From positions 868,001 through 932,000 of the forward strand of contig CP126207.1 of assembly GCA_030272155.1 (NCBI GenBank): DNA of 64,000 nucleotides, written 5' to 3'. Each line of letters opens with the position of its first letter. Within the stretch, counting starts at the first letter, position 1. The position numbers were made by a program, and so were the translations under genes. The notes under the pieces were generated by a model that was given only the letters and a program-made list of their open reading frames with translations, searched no databases and was not told the DNA's origin. Source of the DNA: Tetradesmus obliquus (Eukaryota; Chlorophyta; Chlorophyceae; Sphaeropleales; Scenedesmaceae). Of the stretch, positions 1 to 9,087 are shown piece by piece.

Positions 1-30
1 GCCATCATGCCGCTGCTGCTGCTGCCTGCT

Positions 31-205
31 CACCTCAGCGTCACGACCCTTACACACCAGATGCATGCTGTTGCTGCTACATAACTTTTGCTGCGCCTGC
101 CCACCTCCCATTGACTACCGAATTCAAATGCTTGTACAAATAAGATGTGGCCATGCAGGCCAGCTCACCTCAGCTACACGCTCCCCAAACCGTGCCTCGT
201 GCTGC
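31..205 (-). repeat. Two extra copies of the exon-end/donor junction of the left-edge gene
   Basis: On the minus strand the sequence around GGGGAGCGTGTTGCTGAG|GTGAGC at 262 recurs with changes just downstream. It reappears as GGGGAGCGTGTAGCTGAG|GTGAGC ending at 169, and more distantly as GACGCTGAG|GTGAGC ending at 34. Each copy keeps the donor site. CTG/CAG runs lie between them. Confidence 0.5.
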
Positions 206-261
206 TGCTGCTGCTGCTGCTGCTGTTGATGCTGCTGTGTTACTTTCTACTGCCGGCTCAC

Positions 262-453
262 CTCAGCAACACGCTCCCCAAGCCCCGCCTTGTTGCCGCC
301 AGGTGGGATGTAGTAGCCGCCACCAGCAGCCATCATGCCGCTGCTGCTGCCGCTGTTGATGGCACCAGGGTACATGCTGCTGCTGCTGCTGCTGACGCCG
401 GTGTGCATCATGCTGCTGCTGCTGCCGCTGCCGACGGCACTGCTGCCGTACAT
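262..453 (-). CDS. Partial exon of a Gly/Ser-rich protein of unknown function
   Basis: I do not recognise this protein. On the minus strand one frame reads a Ser/Gly/Met low-complexity stretch encoded by AGC runs, then a sequence that looks truly coding, GGGYYIPPGGNKAGLGERV, and ends at a good donor (GCTGAG|GTGAGC) at 262/261. The gene would continue off the left edge. The first ATG in this frame is at 453, but the frame stays open a little further upstream, so the start is uncertain. The exon end is repeated twice in the following intron (donors after 169 and 34), as in several other genes here. It could instead be a repeat-derived open frame; the non-repetitive end and the canonical donor argue for an exon. 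Confidence 0.4.
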
Positions 454-1430
454 GCTGCTGTTGCTGCTGCTGGTGCCGCTGCACAGCTGCTGTGTCAGTG
501 GCCTGCAGCCGGCAGCATGCTGAGCTGCAACTGCATCGCTTGCTGCTGCTGTAGCTTCGTGCTTTGCGGAATTTCGGTCAAACTGTGGTCAAACGGTGGT
601 TGCAGGAAACCCAAGCGGGATTGCATGAGCAAGGCCAGCACAGCAGCGCTGTTGAAGTGCAAGCGCACTGTATGCACTTGGATACCAAGGCTGTAATGTT
701 CAAGTATGTGTAAGGTGACACATTGTTTGCTGTCTGGATGTGGTCCGTCCATGGTGCCAATGCTGGAAACAGGTCAGCAACAGGACCACGACAGGGCAGT
801 TGTGCTGCAGGCACGTGGGGTTTGCAGGCATTGCTGTGCTCATGGAGCATCATCAGCCCTCTATTACCAGCAGGAAGATTTGGATACAGCATTCATTGCT
901 TGCAGGAGAGTGTAGCTGGCTGCAATCATACTGTATCCATGCACACCTGCTAGTGCTGCTGTTGCAGCACGGCCAGCAGGTCCTGGCGCCAGCCCAGCGC
1001 TGTTCAGCCGGACCAAAAGAATCCTTAAAGCGGTCAAAGTCAAAGGGCAGGTTTTGGGAGTACCGTGCAGCACTGCTGTGGTCAGATAACGGTGTCGAGC
1101 TGGCAACCTCAGTGCAACCCCCTTTGTGATGTATGGTTGACTGAGCCACGTAATCGAGCGGCAACAAGAGTGAACGCTTAACGCAGTCATGGAGGCCGTT
1201 CAGGACGCATGCGAACAAACGAAACAATGACAACAAGGGCTGTTCACAGGGTTTGCTGAGAAGCTTATGGCCGCTGGCGTGGCAGAAAGAAAACGATCGC
1301 GCACTCTATTTCACTTTCAACGAGACACGTTCATCAACAGCTGCATCAAGCGCACTCCTGCTCCCCTTGTGTAAGCCCTTTGTCACGCAATCCTTGCTGT
1401 GCACGCATCCCACCACACAAAACACACACA
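454..1430. other. No gene recognised; upstream region of NF-YB
   Basis: A CTG/CAG-rich stretch runs to about 555, followed by ordinary sequence without a convincing reading frame. The last 100-200 bases before 1431 should hold the NF-YB promoter and 5' UTR. A CA-rich leader (CACACAAAACACACACA) directly precedes the start codon. I see no clear TATA box. Confidence 0.4.
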
Positions 1431-2243
1431 ATGAGTGGTGAGGCAGAAGAGGCTGGTGCTGCGGGACGCGAGCAGGACCGCTACCTGCCGATTGCCAACA
1501 TCAGCAGAATCATGAAGAAGGCATTGCCTGGCAACGCAAAGATAGCCAAGGATGCAAAAGAAGCAATGCAAGAATGCATTTCGGAGTTCATCAGCTTTAT
1601 AACGAGCGAGTGAGTGCGGCAATGGGCTTACAAACAAGCAAGGAAGCAGCGGGTCAGGCAGTGGCAGTGCTGGCGAGGGTGGCACATCTTACTGTGTGGT
1701 GAAATTTCAGCTGTTGGATGTGTTTGCCGCCTAGACTGTTACATTAAGGTCAAATCAAACACATGGTGCACACCATCAAGCGCCTGCAGCAGCACCCTTG
1801 AGTCTGAAGATGCATGTGTGTTGCCATGGCAGCGGACCCCTGCACTGTGCCAAACTCACAGCTAAGCCTCATTGCATCATGCATCCCCGGTGCAATCATG
1901 CTTGCTTTGTACCACATGCACTGTGCCAAATGGTATCACACAAATCACAGCTTAGAGTCGCTCACCAATGCCGCTGCTCACTGCCTGCTACTGCTGCTGC
2001 TGCTTATTGCATCAGTGCTGTGCAGGGCCAGTGACAAGTGCCTGCGCGAGCGGCGCAAAACTCAAGTAACGACTACTTGCTGTGGGCGGTGCAAACGCTG
2101 ACACACATGCTGCTGCTGCTGCTGCTGCTGCTGCCGCTGCTTATTGATTGATATTGTGCAGGGCCAGTGACAAGTGCCTGCGTGAGCGGCGCAAAACAAT
2201 CAACGGCGATGACCTGCTGTGGGCCATGCAGATGCTGACACAC

Positions 2244-2275
<32 letters not shown>

Positions 2276-3001
2276 GCTGCTCGCAGGGCCAGTGACAAGT
2301 GTTTGCGTGAGCGCCGCAAAACCATCAACGGAGATGACCTGCTGTGGGCGATGCAGACGCTAGGGTTTGAGGAATATCAAGAACCGCTGAAGATCTACCT
2401 GCAGAAGTTCAGGGAGGCAGAGGTGCGCTGTTAGGGCTTTGGCTTCTTTCAATTATTAGGTTGCTGTGGGCCATGCAGACGCCAGGGCTGGGGAACACCA
2501 AAATTTCTCGACGATCTACCTGCAGAAGTTCAGGGAGGCAGAGGTGCGTTTGCCAAGGGTTTAGATCTGAATTTGAAGATGATGCTGTGGGCGATGCAGA
2601 AGCTAGGGTTTGCGGAGTACCGAGAACCGCTGAAGATATACCTGCAGAAGTTCAGGGAGGCAGAGGTGCGTTTGTGATATCGAGGTTAGGGTAGGGTTTT
2701 TGAGTATGCGCATGCCTTGGTAAGCTGGGGTTTGAACAGCAGCAAGAACCCTTGACAAATTCACCTGCAGATTTTCAGCGAGGCAGACGTGCGGATTTCA
2801 GAATGTAGCTTTAGGGTTTTTAAGTACAGAGCATGCGTTGCCAGGGTGGATTTTGAGGAGCCTTGAAGACCTACCTGCAGAAGTTATGGGAGGCACAGGT
2901 GCGTCCTAATTTGATTTTTCAACTACAGTGCCGTGCCTTGGCAAGCTGGGGTTTGAAGAGCACCAGGAACCCTCGAGAATCTGCAGGAGTAAGCATGTCA
3001 A

Positions 3002-3059
<58 letters not shown>

Positions 3060-3089
3060 GCAAATGCCGGCCAAGGAGGAGGGAGATGA
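1431..3089 (+). CDS. NF-YB: NF-YB: CCAAT-binding factor subunit B with histone fold
   Basis: NF-YB pairs with NF-YC through histone folds, and NF-YA then joins to bind CCAAT boxes in the nucleus. Exon 1 (1431-1609) starts MSGEAEEAG and carries the family signature [18 protein letters not shown], then the first helices ending ISFITSE. Exon 2 (2287-2422) continues [28 protein letters not shown] and YLQKFREAE. The junction is phase 2 and restores the codon for E. The conserved core of about 90 residues is complete. The C-terminus is less sure: a splice to 3060 gives nine residues (ANAGQGGGR) and a stop at 3089, while another frame there reads [14 protein letters not shown]. Total about 114 aa. 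Extra exon copies lie in both introns. Confidence 0.88.
2026..2286 (+). repeat. Two upstream tandem copies of NF-YB exon 2
   Basis: The start of exon 2 (GGCCAGTGACAAGTG, encoding [12 protein letters not shown]) occurs three times, each after a TGCAG or CGCAG acceptor and a CTG run: at 2026, 2162 and 2287. The first copy loses similarity after RRKT. The second keeps [11 protein letters not shown] and then breaks at about 2230 without a donor. Only the third runs on to a donor, so the first two look like decoy or dead exons. Confidence 0.85.
2461..2995 (+). repeat. Five decaying copies of the 3' end of NF-YB exon 2
   Basis: After the true exon, its last part ([20 protein letters not shown] then LQKFREAE plus the GTGCG donor) recurs at roughly 110-130 bp spacing. 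Copies lie near 2461-2546, 2585-2666, 2711-2790, 2829-2899 and 2930-2990. Similarity falls from first to last. The first four still end in a GCAGAG|GTGCG-like junction. They fill the intron before the last exon. Confidence 0.8.
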
Positions 3090-3121
3090 TCAGCAAGCTC
3101 AGCAGCTGCAGTTTGATATCC

Positions 3122-3172
<51 letters not shown>

Positions 3173-3262
3173 ATTCCACTGCTGCTGCAGGAGGACGGCG
3201 ATGAGTAGCGCGCTCAGCAGCTGCAGTTCTTTCTCGCCAGCAGCAGCAGCAGCAGCTGCTCC
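3003..3262. repeat. CTG/AGC microsatellites with a duplicated 3' exon segment
   Basis: A (CTG)n tract at about 3003-3057 leads to the terminal acceptor of NF-YB. An (AGC)n tract at about 3123-3172 follows. The segment with GCTCAGCAGCTGCAGTT at about 3073-3125 is repeated at about 3190-3240, so the last exon area is duplicated as well. Another short AGC run follows at about 3238-3258. Confidence 0.75.
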
Positions 3263-3300
3263 TGCTGCCGCAGGGGTGTTGCAGCGCTGTCCTGTTGGTG

Positions 3301-3480
3301 CGTGCTGGCAACTGCGTGCGCATCAGTGACCACAGCAGCAGTGCACCTGCAGTTGCTGCTGCAGCACCTAGCACATCATGATCTGCACTGTGCTTGTTGG
3401 TTTAGGCCCAGAGGAGCTGCTGCCAGCTGAGCTGACAAGCATATATGAATACACAGCCACCACCTAGAGCGGTGAAGATT

Positions 3481-3517
<37 letters not shown>

Positions 3518-3775
3518 GTGGTGCACGCTGGCAACATCTGGCCCATCTGTGACCGCCTGCTGCAGCTGCAGTTGCTGCCTGCTCATCATGCGCTGCACTG
3601 GCTGTTTGGTGTAGGCCTAGCAGCAATAGTTGCTGCCAGCTGCACTGGCCAGAAGAAGCTGGACATACAGCAGCACCTGCAGTTGCTGCTGCAGCACCTA
3701 GCTCATCATGCGCTGCACTGGGCTTGTTTGTGTAAGCCTAGCAGCAATAGTTGCTGCCAGCTGCACTAGTCAGCA
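3301..3775. repeat. Three imperfect tandem units, about 110-200 bp
   Basis: Blocks containing TGCAGTTGCTGC, TCATCATGCGCTGCACTG and TTGCTGCCAGCTG occur at about 3345-3435, 3560-3650 and 3680-3770. An (AGC)n run lies at about 3479-3515. No coding sense is visible. Confidence 0.6.
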
Positions 3776-4624
3776 TAGTATGAATACACAGCAAGCACAT
3801 ACAGCGACGGCAGTAGCAGCAGTAGCACTGCTCGTGCGGTCACAGCAGCAGCAGCAGCAGCAGTGAGGCTGCGTTGCAGTAGCTGCTGTGGCAGCAGGTG
3901 CAGCAGCATTTTGGGGTATGCACAGTGGCAGTCTGGCAGTCAAGCTTTCGGCATGAAAGGTCGACGCACTCCTTTTGATACTGCAGCATAGCTGCAGTGC
4001 TGCATTGGCCTCCAAGGCTTTGGGTGCCGCAGCTACAGCAGCAGGTGCTGGTGTAGCAACCAGCCGTAGCAGCAGCACCACAGGTGGCAGTCAAGATGGG
4101 CATGCAAATGACGCATGCGCTGCAGCTGCTGCTGCTGACATGTCGCATGCATTTGCAACTGTTGGGGGTGCGTGGCGACGTGATGGCTGCTTACAGCCGC
4201 TGCTGCTGTCCCACACACACTGCTGGTGTGCATGTGGCTGCCATGTCGCAAGCATTTCAAGGGCATGTTGTCTTTACTGTGCGACGCACCCTCTGCTGTG
4301 TGCTGCAAGTTTTGCCTTCTGGCAGGCGCTGGTTCATCGAGCCGCTTGTTAATGACAAGCTTGTGTTTGTACAGTAGTTGATGCATGTGTTTGTACAGTG
4401 GTTCAGCCCAGTGCAAAGCGGGCTCGCTGTGTGTGCAGCAGCCGTAGCATTTCAAGGCTTGTTGCTTCCACGTGCTGGGTCAGGGGCTGGTCGATGCATC
4501 TGGTTGGACAGTAGTTGAGGCCCGCAGCAAGCGGGCCCGCCTGTTTCTGTGTGTGCAGCAGCCGTGTCTGTGTGTGCAGCAGCCTTAGCACCGCATTTGT
4601 CGTTGATTACAGAAGGAGTCTGAT
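3776..4624. other. CAG/CTG-rich sequence, no gene recognised
   Basis: Short GCA/CTG runs (for example about 3840-3865) and many GCATGC-type words. The open frames here are short, overlap on several frames and carry no recognisable motif. A local duplication of TGTGTGTGCAGCAGCCGT is seen near 4430-4580. Confidence 0.4.
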
Positions 4625-4880
4625 CCTACCTCAGCGCGTGCAGCCGCGCTGCATGCACAGACATGCTATGTGCCACAGCTATGGTACTACCTTTGTGGCA
4701 CATAGTTTGTGCCACAAAACTCGCATTGGGTGACACCCCGCATGCATGCCAGTGCATTCTACCTCAGCGCGTGCAGCCGCGCTGCATGCACAGCTATGCT
4801 CTGTGCCACAGCTATGGTATGTGCCACAAAGTGCGCATTGGGTGGCACCCCGCATGCATGAGAGCGCTGCAGCGCATGGG
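4625..4880. repeat. Two tandem copies, about 126 bp
   Basis: CTACCTCAGCGCGTGCAGCC with its flanks, and the following CTATGTGCCACAGCTATGG-type sequence, occur at about 4627-4755 and 4758-4865. Each ends in GCATTGGGTG(A/G)CACCCCGCATGCATG. Confidence 0.7.
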
Positions 4881-6284
4881 CGAGCAGTTGTTTTCTGTTT
4901 AGTTAGCTTAAACAACCTGAGGTTGACCGAACGGGTGTTTGACCAAGCATGTGCAGCAGCCTGACCTCTGTCTGTCTGTTTCTATGTCTCTCTGTCTGCC
5001 TGTCTGTCTGTCTATGTTCCTAGCTGCTGCTGTGGGCGTCATGCATGTGCCGCGGGATGTTCCGGGGGCATGGAACAAACGAATGCCTTTTGGGCAGGGC
5101 CATGCAGCATGTGCACACTTGCTCAAGTTACCACTGTCTCTGCACAATCTTGTCAAATATGCGCACAAAGGTAGCTGCAGTACAAAAACAAGTTCATCCG
5201 CTGCTTTACTCAGCAGCGCAGCAGCTGTTTCAAATCAGGCAGCGGCAGTGGCCAGCAGTACACCAACACTGCGCAACGCAGTATGCTGATGCACGCGCCA
5301 TTGGCCAAGTCAGCTGCACACAGCGTCAGTCCACTGCCTAAACCTACAATGAGATGCAGCCAAGCATACTGATACAATCCTACTGCCAGTGCATAAGAGA
5401 AGCTGCAAGTGCACTGCTTGCATGCCCCACTCAACATGGAGCACCAACAGCAGCAGCTCAAACAGGCATAGTGACATAGCAGCATAACAGCACCAATCGA
5501 ACCTGTGTAGCAAACACACCTACCAGCTGCTGCTCAAACAAAGGGCCCAACAGCTGAAACCGCATTGTATCAGCACGATCACAGCGTTGTGCATGTGCTG
5601 TAGATGTGCAGCACTGTGTGTGTGAGTGACACAATCACCAAGCTCCTGCAGATAAGCGGGCTGGTTCAGATACAGATAAGAAGCGCCAGCAAAACAACGC
5701 CCAGCACCAACACAGCGAATTGTGTTGTGGTACCGCATAGCACGGTAGATCACATGATGCGAGGCGCTTGTGAAGGCGGCAGCATTGCAACTCCCGAGCT
5801 ACTAGCAAGCCCGGCCATTACAGAGGCTGCTATGCAGCTGTGCTGACTGCCCGGCACAGCAGCCATGCAGCCATGAATGATGCCGCAACAGCTGCATTCT
5901 GAACTGAACAGTGCGCTGCATACCAAAATGATAGCCGTACAAACCTCACAGGAGCCAGCTGAGGACACGCTGTGCAGCTTTGCAGCTGCCGCAGTAAACG
6001 AGCGCAGAACAGACGGCGACTCAACACCACCACAGGTCGAGCACAAAGCAGCCGGGTTGGTTTGCCTGTACACCCCCCAGCCATGCAGTACTCATGTGGC
6101 GTTGAGGTGATGAAACACGCACAAGCATGACAAACTTCGATAATGTTCCGGAAGTAACACCACAGCAGCAGCACTTCCTGCAGCCACCGTAACAATGCCA
6201 GTATACATGCACACTAAAAGCTGATGCTTGCAGAGCCTGCTTTGCGCTCACTATCAAGCAGCAGAACTGCTGCAGCAGCCGCTG
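4881..6284. other. No gene recognised
   Basis: Contains a TCTGTCTG-type simple repeat at about 4965-5015. Open frames on both strands are short (100-120 aa), overlap each other and show no domain motif or clear exon junctions. Could be intergenic or a decayed repeat. Confidence 0.35.
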
Positions 6285-6730
6285 TTGCTGGGCATGCCGT
6301 TTAGTAAGCTGATATGCTGGTACTGTTGGTATGGTTCTTACATGTCTGCAGGAGTATAATCGCCCCACATGTACCGATTGCAACCAGTGCTGGACTCACA
6401 ACAGGGCCAACAGGGCAGCAGCATGAAATGCAGCCATCCTGTAATGCCTAGGTTGCCTGCAGGGTGCGCCTCAAGCACAGCAGTGCGGGGCTCGCAACAG
6501 GGCCAACAGGGCAGCAGTGGAGCCAACCTGAGTTGCCTTGAGCAGCAGAGCTGCAGCACTCGCTCTTGCTGGCTATGCCGTGCGGTAAGCTGATACACTG
6601 GCACTGTTATTATGGCTCCTGCATGTCTGCAGGAGTACACTCGCTCCACATGTACCGATTGCAACCAGTGCCGGACTCACACAAGGGCCAACAGGGCAGC
6701 AGCATGAAATGCAGCCATCCTGTAATGTCT
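6285..6730. repeat. Direct repeat, two copies of a unit about 278 bp
   Basis: A segment running from the GCATGCCGT/GTAAGCTGATA area through TGTACCGATTGCAACCAGTG and CAACAGGGCAGCAGCATGAA to CAGCCATCCTGTAATG is present at about 6285-6448 and again at about 6563-6727. A partial third copy (CAACAGGGCCAACAGGGCAG) lies between, near 6496. Confidence 0.75.
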
Positions 6731-8398
6731 ACGTGGCTTGTAGGCTCCGCTGCACGGGTACACCAACACTGCCAAACACTGGACACCAACACTGCCAAAC
6801 AAAGATGTAACAGGATACAGAATCCACGCATGAGCAATCGACAGCGCCAAAAGCAGCCGGCACGGTCACTGCCTTGCTGCATGACCACCCATCCGCGCAG
6901 TAGCCGGCACTACTGAGCTTCACAGTTAGCCTGCATCTGTGCAAGCCTGTTGGCAAGCCCTGACTGAGTATGTAAAACACAAACACAACAACACAACATA
7001 TCCTCCTAAGAATTCTAAGCGTCGCCCTGAGCTGTCTTCCTACTAAACAATCAGTCAGCCAGCAAGGCCTGACCGAGCATGCGACACAACACCAAACACT
7101 ACAGAACTGTACCCAAAAGCCCAAACACGGTACCCCCAAACACTGTACCCCAAGAGACCAAGTACACCACAATATGTGAAGCAAGCAAGTAGCATGTGCT
7201 TTGCCAGCACACGGTACAATTTGACACACACCAGCAGCAGATGAAACCAAACGCAACATAACTCCAGCCTTCGTGAAACACTGCGGCCCAAAGTCCAAGT
7301 GCACCAAAACACGTGCAGCAAACATGCTCAGTGTGAGCTTTGCAAGCACACGGTACAATTCAACACACACCAGCAGCAGGGCCTGCAAGCTACCCTCTAC
7401 TACACTGTATAGTACACTCCAGCCTGCTATTGAACCTGTGGTTGTTACACGGCGCCACCATGCAGCAGGTCAAAGCAAGGTCGACACGCTCCAACCGCTG
7501 TTGTCACGGCAAACACAGCAAACACAGCAGCCACAGCAGGACGTGTCACAACAGACATTGAACAGATTGCCAGGCACAATGAACAGCACAGCAGTGCATG
7601 CACCCTTGCATGTGTGCATGCCTGGCCTCTGTCAGCATATGCCAGCCGACCAAAAAGGACAGCAGAGTCACAAGCTGCAGACCAGCAATCACCAAGAAAG
7701 AGCAGGACCACGTGTTCATATCACGCTGTTGCTCTGAAGCTCAAGCACGGCGCAGCCACACGCACTACAGCTGACTTGCCAACCCATCAGCGCACACGAC
7801 AGCGTCAATGCGCGCATCATCATCAGCTGATGCTGCGACAACCACCATTCTTTGTCACTCCACCGGCAAGTCAGCATGGCAATCACAGCATGAGGCTATT
7901 GACTTGCACACATATCACACATGTGAGCAGCCCAACTGCAGCAAGCCAGCATCATCAGCAGCCAAGAACCAGCATGGCATGCCACAAAGTAGCACAATGA
8001 CCTGTGCGCTGTGTGTGCTTTAAAGTTGACACGTAGCAGGGCGCCCACAGCTCTCCGAGAATATCAACATCTCACAACACCATGTGTACCATAAAACTCA
8101 CAGCGAAATAAAGAAAGAAAGCATGCAAAACAACAGCCTGCTGGCATCATCAGGGACATCATCTGGGCCAAATGATATGGGAGAAACATAAGGGCCGATC
8201 GTGAGGGCCGAGGGGCTTCTAATAGCATGCGCAGGAACACACCCTGCATGGCTGCAAGTTGCAGAACAACAACCTGACAACAGCCTGCAGAGCACACAAG
8301 CTTGCAGGAAAGCACCCTGCATGCTGTAACACACGCTGCAAGGTGCAGGACAGCACGCTACCACCGGCATGCATGCTGACAGCTTGCAGCATCGCATC
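6731..8398. other. No gene recognised; short tandem duplications
   Basis: A block with GCACACGGTACAATT and ACACACCAGCAGCAG is present at about 7195-7245 and 7340-7382. A CCAACACTGCCAAACA duplication lies near 6760-6800. The several open frames of 90-220 aa are low-complexity and unconvincing. The region is downstream (3') of FkbM-1. Confidence 0.35.
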
Positions 8399-8960
8399 CA
8401 GCATGCTGCCACTTGCAGGACAGCACGCCAGCGACAGCAACAGGATGCGAACTTGCAGGATTGCAAGCAGCATGCTTCCAGCTGCAGGACCCCACGCCAG
8501 CGGCAGCAACAGGATGCAAATTTGCAGGACTGCACCCAGCATGCTGCCACTTGCAGGACAGCACGCTAGCGACAGCAACAGGATGCGAACTTGCAGGATC
8601 GCACCCAGCATGCTGCCACTTGCAGGACAGCACGCCGGCGACAGCAACAGGATGCGAACTTGCAGGATCGCACCCAGCATGCTGCCACTTGCAGGACAGC
8701 ACGCCAGCGACAGCAACAAAATGCGAACTTGCAGGATTGCACCCAGCATGCTGCAAGTTGCAGGACAGCACGCCAGCGACAGCAACAGGATGCGAACTTG
8801 CCATCGCACCCAGCATGCTGCAAGTTGCAGGACAGGACGCCAGCGACAGCCACAGGATGCGGACTTGCAGGATTGCATCCACATGCTGCAAAATTGCAGG
8901 ACTGCACGCAAACCACAGCAACAGGCTGCAACCTTGCAGGAATACACCCAGCATGCCGCA
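8399..8960. repeat. Minisatellite, unit 69 bp, about eight copies
   Basis: The unit begins CAGCATGCTGCCACTTGCAG and repeats at 8399, 8468, 8537, 8606, 8675 and 8744, then with small length changes to about 8960. Because 69 is a multiple of three, all frames stay open and give long Cys/His/Gln-rich spurious proteins of 150-300 aa on both strands. I do not call these coding. Confidence 0.85.
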
Positions 8961-9087
8961 ACTTCCAACAGCACTCCACCACCTCCAAGCAAGGCGTGCA
9001 TGTCTGCAGGAATGGCTGGATAATACGTTCCCACTGTGCAGGGAACCGCCCAGGAAACAGCGCAACCGCTGACTGTATGCGAACAAG

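Noticed and set aside
2162-2231. Second copy of NF-YB exon 2 as the functional exon
   Set aside because: It has a good acceptor but no donor after WAMQ; the third copy alone continues to a donor and completes the histone fold.
4939-5289. 116-aa frame starting near a TCTG simple repeat
   Set aside because: The beginning is the simple repeat itself and the rest shows no motif.
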